A DNA stretch of 64,000 nucleotides from Photobacterium obscurum (GTDB lineage: Bacteria; Pseudomonadota; Gammaproteobacteria; Enterobacterales; Vibrionaceae), in NCBI RefSeq assembly GCF_026191635.1, contig NZ_JAKRRW010000009.1, forward strand, positions 152,471 through 216,470. Direction: 5' to 3'. Shown in pieces: positions 37,013 to 46,038 of the stretch. How positions within the stretch are numbered: the stretch's first letter is position 1; each line of letters starts with the position of its first letter. Below the pieces are notes generated by a model, which did no database searches, was not told where the DNA came from, and saw nothing but the letters and a program-made list of their open reading frames with translations. The translations under genes were made by a program, and so were the position numbers.

Positions 37013-38389
37013 CTAGGCTGTTTGTATATTTGTAGCCTGAGAAAGTTTCAGCTGCTCAAAAAATTGCTTGGTTTCGGTAATGATGACTTCTCGCAACAGG
37101 ATCAAACCAATCAGGTTAGGTATTGCCATCAAACCATTCACGATATCGGCGATTAGCCAAATCATATCCAGTTTCAGGAATGCCCCACCAGCAATAAGAA
37201 CAAGGAAGAACACTTTGTAAGGAAGAATCGCTTTAACACCAAACAGGTAAGTGATACAGCGTTCACCATAATAGTTCCAGCCAAGGATCGTGGTGAATGC
37301 GAAGAACATCAGTCCTACTGACACCATAAGTGGGCCCCAGTAAGCCGAATCCAAGCCACCCGCAAACGCATAGGTTGTCATTGCGGCACCTGCATATTCA
37401 CTCTGCCAAGCACCTGTCACAATCAGAGTTAAACCCGTCATGGTACAAATGATAATGGTGTCGAAGAAGGTTCCCGTCATCGATGTCAAACCCTGACGTA
37501 CACAAGAGTCTGTTTTTGCTGCGGCAGCAGCCATAGGTGCGCTACCTAACCCTGATTCGTTAGAGAATACACCGCGTGCAATACCTGATTGAATTGCCAG
37601 CATAATACCCGCGCCGACAAAACCACCTGCAGCAGCATGGCCGGTAAAGGCTGAGCTAATTACTAGCTGAATGGCTGCCGGAAGTGCATCAGACTGAGAA
37701 ACCAAAACGGTGATACAAGCTGTAATGTATAGTCCGGCCATTAGTGGGACGACTTTGCTGGCCACGCTTGATATTGACTTGATACCGCCTAAGGTAACAG
37801 TTGCCACTAGTACCGTCAGGATCACCACGGTGAGTTCACGCGGGGCATTAAATGATAGGTACGCGGCATCAACGATGGCATTGGCCTGCGGAAAAGTACC
37901 GATACCAAAACAAGCGACACCGAGAGCGAAGATAGCAAAGAGTTTCGCTAGCAACTTACTGCCCACACCTTTTTCAAGGTAGTACATTGGACCGCCAATC
38001 ATCTGGCCATTAGCGTCTGTTTCGCGGTATTTAACGGCCAGCAGACATTCAGCGTACTTGGTAGCCATACCAAACAGTGCCGCTAGCCACATCCAGAAGA
38101 GGGCACCCGGGCCACCCATTTTAATCGCAGTCGCGACACCGACAATGTTACCGGTACCGATAGTGGCTGAGAGGGCGGTGCAAAGTGCGGCAAAACTGGA
38201 CACATCACCACTGCCTTTGCCATTTTTCTTGCTTGAGAAAACATAGCTTAGTGCAAGCGGCAGGTGGCGGATCTGAATAAAGCCAAGACGTACTGTCAGG
38301 TAAAGGCCAGTACCAACTAACAGGATTAGTAGCGGTGGACCCCAAACGAAGTTATCAATAGTTTGTAGCAAATTGTGTAGTGGATTCAT
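37013..38389 (-). CDS. Sodium:alanine/glycine symporter (AGCS family), riboswitch-controlled
   Basis: A 458-residue inner-membrane Na+-coupled amino acid symporter with about 11 hydrophobic segments. AGCS family signatures are GGPGALFWMWLAALFGMATK (about 90-109) and GVFSNESGLGSAPMAAAAA (about 277-295). The ATG at 38389 follows GGGGAG. A tandem glycine riboswitch lies directly upstream, so glycine is very probably the sensed and transported substrate. The same arrangement is known from Vibrio cholerae, where the riboswitch turns expression on when glycine is in excess. Confidence 0.93.
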   Translation of the reverse strand: MNPLHNLLQTIDNFVWGPPLLILLVGTGLYLTVRLGFIQIRHLPLALSYVFSSKKNGKGSGDVSSFAALCTALSATIGTGNIVGVATAIKMGGPGALFWMWLAALFGMATKYAECLLAVKYRETDANGQMIGGPMYYLEKGVGSKLLAKLFAIFALGVACFGIGTFPQANAIVDAAYLSFNAPRELTVVILTVLVATVTLGGIKSISSVASKVVPLMAGLYITACITVLVSQSDALPAAIQLVISSAFTGHAAAGGFVGAGIMLAIQSGIARGVFSNESGLGSAPMAAAAAKTDSCVRQGLTSMTGTFFDTIIICTMTGLTLIVTGAWQSEYAGAAMTTYAFAGGLDSAYWGPLMVSVGLMFFAFTTILGWNYYGERCITYLFGVKAILPYKVFFLVLIAGGAFLKLDMIWLIADIVNGLMAIPNLIGLILLREVIITETKQFFEQLKLSQATNIQTA

Positions 38390-38416
38390 TATTCTCCCCT
38401 TAAACATCAAAGGAAG

Positions 38417-38488
38417 AGATAAAACAACAGAAAGGTGGTGTTACAGAAAAGCTGTTTACAGAATTTTTCTGAGCTGTTGATCTTATCT
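38417..38488 (-). promoter_or_regulatory. Likely expression platform of the glycine riboswitch
   Basis: On the mRNA, AGATAAGATCAACAG can pair with CTGTTGTTTTATCT, about 45 bases further on and shortly before the ribosome site. The first arm touches the 3' side of aptamer 2 P1, so glycine binding could compete with this helix. A switch at termination or translation start both remain possible. Confidence 0.5.
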
Positions 38489-38593
38489 CCTCTGTCCTTT
38501 TGCCTGAGAGTTTCACTTACCCCTATCAGCGATAGCAATGAGTAAGCTTGCTCCTTCGGCGTCCGATTTAACGGATCTCTCCAGAGGCTCCTC
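38489..38593 (-). ncRNA. Glycine riboswitch, aptamer 2
   Basis: On the minus strand: CCTCTGGAGAGA at the 5' side, GCCGAAGGAGCAA in the core, AACTCTCAGGCAAAAGGACAGAGG at the 3' side (broken here as AACTCTCAGGCAAA plus AGGACAGAGG). These are the classic conserved glycine aptamer segments. Confidence 0.93.
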
Positions 38594-38635
38594 CAACAAC
38601 AGTCCATACCATAATGCCAATTCAACGAATTGATA

Positions 38636-38750
38636 TTGCGGTGCCTGAAAGATTTACGACTCATAACCTGATTGGTTCAGGTTGGATGAATTGCTTACTT
38701 CTTCGGCGGGCTTGATACGAGTAAGTATCGTGCCACTCTCCTGCTGTCTT
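38636..38750 (-). ncRNA. Glycine riboswitch, aptamer 1
   Basis: On the minus strand: GACAGCAGGAGAGTGGC, then CGCCGAAGAAGTAAG, then ATCTTTCAGGCACC. The core motifs match aptamer 2 with a long variable P3 stem region (CCTGAACCAATCAGG hairpin) between them. Together with aptamer 2 it forms the tandem, cooperative architecture. Confidence 0.88.
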
Positions 38751-39067
38751 CATCGGAACTCAATTTTTCGACCGCCATACTAAATGATAAAAATGTGATT
38801 GTCTGCAAAAAAATTCAAAAAAGGATAAAAATTATATGGATATCCGGTTGGCAGTATTTATTCGCCTAATGATTGCTGTCATGAGCGTAACAATGTTTTG
38901 TGTAGACCGTAACGTGATAGTTATTGGGCGACAGGGTGAATGAGATTAGGATCTTGGCCTAATAGAGCAGTGACTGGAATGCGCGTAATTCGTTTTTTTT
39001 AACTATCAAGGTTATTCAATAAGTATAAAGTTGAATATGCGCATATTTATTGTTCTATAAAATCAGT

Positions 39068-39176
39068 GGCATGAAAATTAATCCCACTTATTTTTAATAT
39101 GACACCCAATCCATAACAAACTGTACTTAAAAATCAAACACATTCAGTTTAATCAATTAGGGTGTCATTTTTTTAT
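39068..39176 (+). ncRNA. Candidate small RNA with intrinsic terminator
   Basis: A nested structure at 39099-39168: outer 9-bp stem ATGACACCC / GGGTGTCAT, inner stem AAACTG / CAGTTT, followed by eight T. Upstream is a promoter-like TTGAAT (39031-39036) with TCTATA 17 bases later, or TATAAA at 39056. No coding sequence lies within. The predicted transcript is about 110 bases. The family is not recognised. Confidence 0.45.
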
Positions 39177-39540
39177 GGTCGTAAATACAATTTTCTAGTG
39201 AGCTAACGCTTGTAAAAATATAGATTAAATTAGAATAAAAAGATTTTTTTAATTTCCATTATCACTATAAAAATGTGATTTTCCTTACTTTTCTCTTCTA
39301 ACCCGTTGAAGAAGTTCAGGTAGCAGAAAACATGATCATTATTGCTTAAATTTGAAACAAAAGGCATATGCTGGATTTATTTAGGTTTCTGAACGTTAAT
39401 TATTCATAAGCAGTCAGTTTTTTGACGCCTATCTAATAACAATTCTTATAAAGAAATAAGTATTTATCGACAAGGAGTGTTTTTACTACGGCATACAGCT
39501 GTTTTGTATGTACCAATGGCACTAGTACTAAGGTGAACTT
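39177..39540 (+). other. Leader region of the AraC-type regulator
   Basis: About 360 AT-rich bases before the GTG start of the regulator. It contains ATAAAAATGTGATT at 39267-39280, an exact copy of 38787-38800. No gene is seen. Confidence 0.4.
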
Positions 39541-40248
39541 GTGATTTGGGTTAGTTGTAGTCATCATGACAAAATGGCAGAAGCCAGAGAGAATCTTAAG
39601 CTGTCACACAACGTCGTTGATGTTTCGCCTTTTGAGTTACTTTCAACTATGACTGGGCAGGAATTGATTTTCCTTGAGGTAGTTGACTCATCCTCTGAAG
39701 GCTTTGAACTATTACGATCAATTAAGACTCGTTTTCCTCTTGCAAAGGTTGTTGTTGTTTATCACAGCCTTGACTCAAACTTGGCTTTGAATGTACTTCG
39801 AGCCGGGGGGGAAGATGTAATTGATGCCAGTGCGACGCGACAAGAGCTCGATGAGTGTTTTAGCCGCTTGCATACTCACCATGTTGAAAGTGAGGCTGAT
39901 ACCGGTTTTGAGCATCGAGAGCTTTCAATTAGGCCTGCCTTGAAGATTATTGATGAAAATATCAGTGCACCGCTACGGGAAGAAGATCTGGCCAATGCCT
40001 GTCATTATTCGCCGACATATTTTTCTAGATTATTCCATAACATTATGGGAGTTACGCTAAAACAATACATTATTAAGAAACGCCTCGATCTGGCTTGTGG
40101 CTTGCTAAGCTCTGATCGCGAAAAAATATCTCAAGTTGCCAATTCGGCCGGTTTTAAGGATGTATCGTATTTTTCACGAGTTTTTAAGAAGCATATCGGG
40201 TGCTCTCCGGGGGAGTTTCGGATGAAAAAGCATAACCTGAGTCCTTAG
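39541..40248 (+). CDS. AraC family regulator with degenerate receiver domain
   Basis: A 235-residue regulator. Residues 1-115 follow the receiver-domain pattern, but the key residues are lost. The acidic pocket after strand 1 reads VSCSHH, the phospho-acceptor position is Glu46 (FLEVVDSSSEG), and the conserved Lys is absent. Residues 130-232 form the AraC double helix-turn-helix (LREEDLANACHYSPTYFSRL, then KISQVANSAGFKDVSYFSRV). The start is GTG with AAGGTGAA upstream. It is therefore probably not phosphorylated; the Glu may mimic the phosphorylated state, or the domain binds a partner. It stands alone after the candidate sRNA. Confidence 0.85.
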   Translation: MIWVSCSHHDKMAEARENLKLSHNVVDVSPFELLSTMTGQELIFLEVVDSSSEGFELLRSIKTRFPLAKVVVVYHSLDSNLALNVLRAGGEDVIDASATRQELDECFSRLHTHHVESEADTGFEHRELSIRPALKIIDENISAPLREEDLANACHYSPTYFSRLFHNIMGVTLKQYIIKKRLDLACGLLSSDREKISQVANSAGFKDVSYFSRVFKKHIGCSPGEFRMKKHNLSP

Positions 40249-40422
40249 GGTAGATATTAAGAAACGTTGACAGTCTCAGTAATTCATTATTTTTGTTCGC
40301 TTTAGGTATAAAGTTGTCATAGATTTGCCGATAATACACTACATACAATCAGCGGAATGCGCTGGTTTAGAAAGTGCGTTAGCAATGCACGATAAAAGTA
40401 GTTAACGGTAGCTGCAGATAGA

Positions 40423-41574
40423 ATGACAACTTTTCACGATATTTTAGGTACAGATAAGAAACACTCTCAAGCGGATATTAAGCGTCGTTACAAGCTGCTT
40501 TCCAGTCGCTGCCATCCCGACAAAGGGGGCTCTAAGGCATTAATGCAGCTGATTGGGCAATCTTATGAACAAGTCAATGCTGGTAAAGGCCATGAAGAGG
40601 CTGTCCGGACGATTTTTGTCAAGGATTCGGCTGCAGATGGATATAAGATTGCCTTGCATCAGCTTGAGCAAGAGTTACAGGCGCTTAAACAAATCAATGA
40701 ATCACTGAACCAGCAGCTCAGTGAAGAGCAGGCTAAAAGTCAGCAGTTTGCCGAAGCCTCGCAGCGAAAATTTGAAGTGGAAGATCTGGAGGAGGAACTG
40801 CTAAGAGTTCGTCGTGAAAACCGGCGGTTGAAAAAGCAGTTAGAGGAAGCTCGCTGGGAGCTTAGCAACAAGGTTCGAGCGGTGACTACAACAACTCAGG
40901 AGGAAGACTCTCCATCGTCATTCCAATCTTCGTCTTCACCAAATGAAATCTCCCCGAAAGTATTTAAACAGATCAAGGCGCTTGGGTACTTTAACGTTCG
41001 AAAGCTTGGCTTGACATTAATGTTACCTGTACTGGTGGTGGGGTTGGTGCTGAGCTTGGGGACTGAGCCATGGTTCGCATTGCTGGCGATGCTGGATGAG
41101 CCGCGGAAGAAACCTGAAGCTGTTGTTACCATTCTAGATAGCAATCCAGCCGATAATGTCCAGTCTCAGGATGAACCTGAATTGCATGCTGATCGTTCTG
41201 TTCCAGAAAAACCTAAACCTGTCCCTCGCATTCAGTTGGCTAATGTCGCGGGCGTGTGGCAGTTGAGGCATTTTGAAAATACCGAAAACCCTTATATCAG
41301 CGTTCGAAGTGATAAGGGGTCCTATATCGTTAAAAGTTGCCAAGGTAATTTCCAGTATTACCGTAACTCAAACCTTCGTTCGACGCGTTTGTCGGCTAAT
41401 CTGATTTTTGATAAGCAAGAGCGTCACTTCCTGATTTATAACATCCCCTATGGTAATGGCTCATTTGCGGCTAACTGGGCAGAAAGTAAAAGTTTGTTGA
41501 TTAACAAAGAATATTTTCCGAACAAGGGATTCTCCGATGCCTATTATGAATTGCAGATAGCCTGTTCAATCTAG
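40423..41574 (+). CDS. Membrane-anchored J-domain protein with coiled coil
   Basis: A 383-residue protein. An N-terminal J domain (about 1-60) holds the HPD motif at residues 31-33 (CHPDKGG). A long coiled coil follows at about 75-150, then a Ser/Pro-rich linker, a TM segment at about 195-222 (LGLTLMLPVLVVGLVLSLG), a Pro-rich stretch, and a C-terminal domain (about 265-383) predicted to be periplasmic. J domains recruit and stimulate DnaK; here DnaK would be brought to the inner membrane. The architecture differs from DjlA (N-terminal TM) and from DnaJ (no zinc fingers). The function is unknown. Confidence 0.82.
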   Translation: MTTFHDILGTDKKHSQADIKRRYKLLSSRCHPDKGGSKALMQLIGQSYEQVNAGKGHEEAVRTIFVKDSAADGYKIALHQLEQELQALKQINESLNQQLSEEQAKSQQFAEASQRKFEVEDLEEELLRVRRENRRLKKQLEEARWELSNKVRAVTTTTQEEDSPSSFQSSSSPNEISPKVFKQIKALGYFNVRKLGLTLMLPVLVVGLVLSLGTEPWFALLAMLDEPRKKPEAVVTILDSNPADNVQSQDEPELHADRSVPEKPKPVPRIQLANVAGVWQLRHFENTENPYISVRSDKGSYIVKSCQGNFQYYRNSNLRSTRLSANLIFDKQERHFLIYNIPYGNGSFAANWAESKSLLINKEYFPNKGFSDAYYELQIACSI

Positions 41575-41590
41575 CGAACTTTCAATACTA

Positions 41591-41638
41591 CAGGCTACTC
41601 GAAGAGCAATAGATCAGATTTATGCTTCGAGTAGCCTG
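41591..41638. terminator. Long hairpin between the J-domain and RND genes
   Basis: Perfect 14-bp stem CAGGCTACTCGAAG / CTTCGAGTAGCCTG with a 20-base loop, between convergent genes. Only a weak T stretch follows on the plus strand. It probably terminates or shields both transcripts. Confidence 0.6.
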
Positions 41639-41680
41639 AGCCTTTAAAATATAGCTTTTGCTTTTTCTTCCTATTTCGCC

Positions 41681-44600
41681 CTAAGCATCGATAAGTTGCC
41701 CGCCGCCAAGCGGCTTTTTGTAGACGGCAAGGCGAAAGGCCGCCGGTACAAAGTAGAACGAAACAATCGTAGTAAGTAGGGTTCCGCCTGCTATGGCAAT
41801 GGCAAACGGCGGCCAGAATCCACCGCCAGCCAGAATGAGTGGCATAAAGCCACCGATGGTGGTGATAGTGGTTGAAGTGATATGGCGGGTACAACTCATT
41901 ACCGCTGCGAGAATAGCATTGATATCGCCACGTAGTGCGTTAGGGCTGGTTTTTAATTCAGCCAAAATAACTATCGCGGCATTGATGGCCAGACCAACCA
42001 GGCCAAGCAGGCCGATGATTACGGTAAAACCGAACGGGTAGTTAAAAATCCACACCGATAATAAGCCCAGCCCTGCGGCAAGTACGCCTACCAGAAAGAT
42101 AATTTGGCTAAGGCGAAACGAGTTAAAAGATATCACCACTACTGCCACCAATAAGGTGATCACCATGGTTAGGTTTGCCATTAAGTTTCCGACAGACTCA
42201 TCGCGTTCGGCTGATTCTCCACCAAATTCAATCCGATAGCCTGACGGTATGGTTTTGGCGTAAGCATCGAGATTCGTTTGGAAGTGATTAAGTGCTGTCT
42301 GTGGTAATACACCGGCACGGAGATAGCCTTCAATAACATTCACTCGCTGTCCGTTGCGACGTGGGATAGCCCCACGGCTTGGTGTTAGCTCAAGATCGGC
42401 CAGGGCAAAGACAGGGAGGCCGGTTAGGTTTTCCTCTGAACGGACCGGTAAGCGTAAGCTGCTTAGGTTATCCATGTTTTCGCGGCTTTCATCTTTGACT
42501 CGAACCCGAACCGGAATTGATTCTGTCGCTTCAATGATATTGCCACTGACCCGGCCCGTTAACGATGCCTGTAGTAGGTCGGCCAGATCGCTAAGAGACA
42601 GGCCGCTCAGTTGGCTCGCCTCCTCGTTCACATTGACCCACACTTTGGGAGTGCCAGGTTGCAGAGTTTCACGCGTATGAGTGACGTTGGGTGTTTCGGC
42701 CATAATCAGTCGAATCTCTTCACCTATCGACTTTAGCTGGTCAAGGTTAGGGCCGTATAACCGAACCTCCAATGGCGCATTGAATGGAGGGCCTTGCTCC
42801 AGTTTCCTCACTAAAATCTGCGCTTGAGGTAGCTCTTGGTCAAGCCGCTTTTGCAGGGCAGGGATCAGTGCATTAGCAGCATTAAAATCTGCCACCTTTA
42901 CCATAGCCTGAGCAAAGTAGGGCGCTCCGTGCTGGCCGCCTACCAAATTATAATAAAACGACGGAAAGTTGCCGCCAGCCACCCAGCTAACGTGCTCAAC
43001 AGACTCATAGTCAGTCATAATTTCGTCAACAATCTCAGTGGCTTCTGTTGTGGCATAAATACTGGCTTGCGGTGGCATAAATAGCTGAATTTCAAACATA
43101 TCCCGATCTGAAGGGGGAAAGAATTGTTCTGTTAATTGGGTGGCACCATAAAAACCGGTAACAGGCAGGATGCAAACCAATATAGCGGTGATTATGGGAT
43201 GCTTTATAGCCAGCTTTACCGATTTTTCAAATCGAGAACTGATTGCTGGCAGTATGAGCCCAGTGTGATACCAGTGTTGGTTGTCTTTATCTTGAGGTAA
43301 CCAGCGACAGGCAAAACCGGCCACTATCGTATGCGAAATAAGGTAGGAGCCCACAAGCGAGAAGCAAACAGTAATGGCAATGGCGCCGACGAACTCACCG
43401 GCAGGGCCCGGCATGAGGAAGATCGGTGCAAAAGCCAGTACTGTCGTGAGGGTCGAACCGAGCAGTGGTACCCATAGATGACCGATCGCTTTCATTGCCG
43501 CATTTAGCTTAGTGACTCCTTGCTGGCGATAATGCTGGATGGTATCGACCATAACAATCGCATTATCGACCATAATACCTAATGCAACGATAAGCCCTGT
43601 TACCGACATCTGATTAATTGGTAGCCCGGTAAACTTCATCATGGTCAAGGTAACTAAGCTGGTTAACGGCAATGACAGGGCGACAATGATGGCGGAGCGA
43701 ACACCCAAGGTTAGCAATAGAACAACTAATATAATTGAAAACCCGAGCAGCAAGCTTTCGTTGAGCTCTGTTAGCCGGGTTTCAGTATAGCTCTGCTGCT
43801 CGAAGAGCAGGTTGACCTTAACGTTGGTTGGTAGTTCTTGTTGATAGGCGTCGAGAAAGTTTTTTACCCGTTCAGACCAAAGATCCACGCGCAGGGTAGG
43901 GTGCATGCGAGCAGCAACAAGAATTGCGGGCTTGCCGGCAACGATGGCTAGCTCATCCGGAGGTGATGCATGTGTACGTTCGACCTGTGCAATATCTTCG
44001 AGCCGTATTAGATGCCCGTTCTCATCAATCGAGACCGGTACACGCCGTACGCGATCCAGCGAGTCGAGCGAATCTGAGACTTCCAGCGTAAACCGGTTGG
44101 CACCGTTGACTAACTCACCTGCAGAGTTCTTGGCATCAGCCTGGTTAATTGCACTGGATAGCGAAATAGCTGAGCGACCAAGCGCGCTGGTGACACTGGG
44201 ATCCATCGTGACAAGAATTTCTTCATCAGGCAGACCGTAAGTATCAACAAACTCTGTGCCACTGAGCACTCGGAGGCGGTTACCGAGTTCAACGGCGTAA
44301 CGGCGTAATGTGAGTAAGTCAGGCTCGGTTGGGCCTTGCCAAGTAAGGGCCGTGATCATCGTGAATGCATAACCATGGTCGTCATCGAGCTCGGGGGCAG
44401 AGGTTCCCTGTGGAAGCTGGGGCTGAACATCTGCCAGTTTATCTCTTGTCCGCGACCACACTGGCTTTGAGTCGGTCACTTCGTCTTTGAGTTCCACACT
44501 GATAACTGAGATTCCGGGGCGAGAAACTGAAGATAGTTGCTTGATTTCATCAAGCTGGCGCAGGCTGGTTTCAATCTTTTCCGTAACGAGCGCCTCTACA

Positions 44601-44770
44601 CGTTCCGCCGTTGCCCCGGGAAACGGAGTGATCACACTGGCATGGCGATTGTGGATCACCGGATCTTCGGCCCGTGGCAGGGTATTGATAGCCGATAGAC
44701 CAGCAACGATCAGTAGCGCTACGGCCAGGACCAGAAGCCGCGTATTATTAATGATATGGGTCATATTCAT
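41681..44770 (-). CDS. RND efflux transporter permease
   Basis: A 1029-residue inner-membrane proton-driven efflux pump of the AcrB/HAE superfamily. It has the usual TM1, a large periplasmic loop, TM2-6 (including GIMVDNAIVMVDTI with the proton-relay aspartates near residues 400-413), a second large loop and TM8-12. The loops carry the PN/PC porter pattern. The start follows the adaptor stop by two bases, so the two are translated together. No outer-membrane factor is encoded here, so it must use one encoded elsewhere (TolC-like). Confidence 0.93.
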   Translation of the reverse strand: MNMTHIINNTRLLVLAVALLIVAGLSAINTLPRAEDPVIHNRHASVITPFPGATAERVEALVTEKIETSLRQLDEIKQLSSVSRPGISVISVELKDEVTDSKPVWSRTRDKLADVQPQLPQGTSAPELDDDHGYAFTMITALTWQGPTEPDLLTLRRYAVELGNRLRVLSGTEFVDTYGLPDEEILVTMDPSVTSALGRSAISLSSAINQADAKNSAGELVNGANRFTLEVSDSLDSLDRVRRVPVSIDENGHLIRLEDIAQVERTHASPPDELAIVAGKPAILVAARMHPTLRVDLWSERVKNFLDAYQQELPTNVKVNLLFEQQSYTETRLTELNESLLLGFSIILVVLLLTLGVRSAIIVALSLPLTSLVTLTMMKFTGLPINQMSVTGLIVALGIMVDNAIVMVDTIQHYRQQGVTKLNAAMKAIGHLWVPLLGSTLTTVLAFAPIFLMPGPAGEFVGAIAITVCFSLVGSYLISHTIVAGFACRWLPQDKDNQHWYHTGLILPAISSRFEKSVKLAIKHPIITAILVCILPVTGFYGATQLTEQFFPPSDRDMFEIQLFMPPQASIYATTEATEIVDEIMTDYESVEHVSWVAGGNFPSFYYNLVGGQHGAPYFAQAMVKVADFNAANALIPALQKRLDQELPQAQILVRKLEQGPPFNAPLEVRLYGPNLDQLKSIGEEIRLIMAETPNVTHTRETLQPGTPKVWVNVNEEASQLSGLSLSDLADLLQASLTGRVSGNIIEATESIPVRVRVKDESRENMDNLSSLRLPVRSEENLTGLPVFALADLELTPSRGAIPRRNGQRVNVIEGYLRAGVLPQTALNHFQTNLDAYAKTIPSGYRIEFGGESAERDESVGNLMANLTMVITLLVAVVVISFNSFRLSQIIFLVGVLAAGLGLLSVWIFNYPFGFTVIIGLLGLVGLAINAAIVILAELKTSPNALRGDINAILAAVMSCTRHITSTTITTIGGFMPLILAGGGFWPPFAIAIAGGTLLTTIVSFYFVPAAFRLAVYKKPLGGGQLIDA

Positions 44771-44772
44771 GG

Positions 44773-45900
44773 TTATGCCTCATTATCATTTAGCGGCAGA
44801 GGTAACTTCTTTACTGGCATTACGGTTTGGCCCGGCACTAATCGATGTAAACCATCCGCTACAAGGCGTTCGCCATTACTGATGGCTCCGGTAACATAGG
44901 CATGATCGTTGTTTGCGTAAAGCACCTGAATCGAACGACGTTCCACCCGTAGATCTTGGTTGCTGTCATTAAGTGCAAAAACATTCCACACGCCGCGCAG
45001 GCCGTCTGTCAGTGCGGATAACGGGATCCAGTACCCTGGTTTTTCATGTATATCATCAAACTGCAGGTAGGCGAGTTCGCCGTCAATCACGGATGTAGTT
45101 TCAGGCAAACCGAAGCGCAGCTTTACCGTGCGCGAGTCTCTGTCAACCCGTACCCCGGGATTTAGCAACGTAGCCTTGTAAGACTTGTTGCCGATACGAA
45201 GAGTCCAGTTTTGCTGTTGGCTCATTTTGGGGAGTTGCCTGGCGGGGAGGCCGATATGTGCTTCTTTGTTAGTGCTGGCTAGTAACGTTAGGGTAGGGGC
45301 CCCAATATTTACCACATCGCCTTTAGATACATAACGGGCACTGATGGTACCGCCATATGGGGCAAAGACCGTTGATTTCTGTTGCTGTAGTTGATTCGCA
45401 TTGGCTGAAGCCGTTAACTGACGGAAGTTTGCACGTAATGCATTTCTTTGGCTATTGAGGTTGTCGAGTTCAGATTCAGCACTAAAGCCTTTGGCTTTTA
45501 GGGCATTTTGGCGTTTAAGGTTGGCTTCTACTAATTCAAGCTGGGCGATGATCTGAGCTTTCCGGGCGTTAAGTTCATCGGCTTGTGTCTGTAGTAACTG
45601 GGTATCTAATACGATGAGAGGATCACCTGCTTTGACGGTATCACCCACATCCACCAAGATCTGAGCGACTTTACCACCTAATTCAAGACCAAGATTGGCT
45701 TGTTGCCCTGCCTGTACCGTGCCGACATATTCTCTTTTGACCAAATAATGGTCTGAAGGGGATAAGGTGACAGTATTGACTCTTAGTATCTGCTGCGCCT
45801 CATGCTCTTGGTTGATTTTCGAGCTTGAACTGTTACAGCCGCTTAGTAACGCCAACGCTATCAGTAGGCTACTGGTCGTGAATTTTGTTGTCCGTCGCAT
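44773..45900 (-). CDS. RND periplasmic adaptor (membrane fusion) lipoprotein
   Basis: A 375-residue adaptor with a lipoprotein signal (LALLSGC, lipidated Cys near 22), a barrel-sandwich/lipoyl segment (GKVAQILVDVGDTVKAGDPL, about 72-91), an alpha hairpin (about 100-155), a second lipoyl half (VFAPYGGTISARYVSKGDVV), and a beta-barrel domain. It links the permease to an outer-membrane channel. It is the first gene of the efflux operon, which is divergent from a TetR repressor gene. Twin palindromes in the 138-base gap are the likely operators. Confidence 0.92.
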   Translation of the reverse strand: MRRTTKFTTSSLLIALALLSGCNSSSSKINQEHEAQQILRVNTVTLSPSDHYLVKREYVGTVQAGQQANLGLELGGKVAQILVDVGDTVKAGDPLIVLDTQLLQTQADELNARKAQIIAQLELVEANLKRQNALKAKGFSAESELDNLNSQRNALRANFRQLTASANANQLQQQKSTVFAPYGGTISARYVSKGDVVNIGAPTLTLLASTNKEAHIGLPARQLPKMSQQQNWTLRIGNKSYKATLLNPGVRVDRDSRTVKLRFGLPETTSVIDGELAYLQFDDIHEKPGYWIPLSALTDGLRGVWNVFALNDSNQDLRVERRSIQVLYANNDHAYVTGAISNGERLVADGLHRLVPGQTVMPVKKLPLPLNDNEA

Positions 45901-45931
45901 GGTAATTCATCCTGACTAGTATTACTCTTGA

Positions 45932-45946
45932 ACTAGACTGTCTAGT
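45932..45946. promoter_or_regulatory. TetR operator 1
   Basis: ACTAGACTGTCTAGT, a 15-base palindrome (7-bp arms around one base), in the efflux-tetR divergent region. Confidence 0.75.
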
Positions 45947-45974
45947 CCATATAAGTAAAAAGTAATGCAATTGA

Positions 45975-45989
45975 ACTAGACTGTCCAGT
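45975..45989. promoter_or_regulatory. TetR operator 2
   Basis: ACTAGACTGTCCAGT, a copy of operator 1 with one change and the same flank TTGA, 43 bases away (about four helical turns). The pair probably gives strong autoregulated repression. Confidence 0.75.
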
Positions 45990-46038
45990 TTGATTGTTTA
46001 AAATATGATACGTGAACATTAATAATGGGTGAGCTGTT

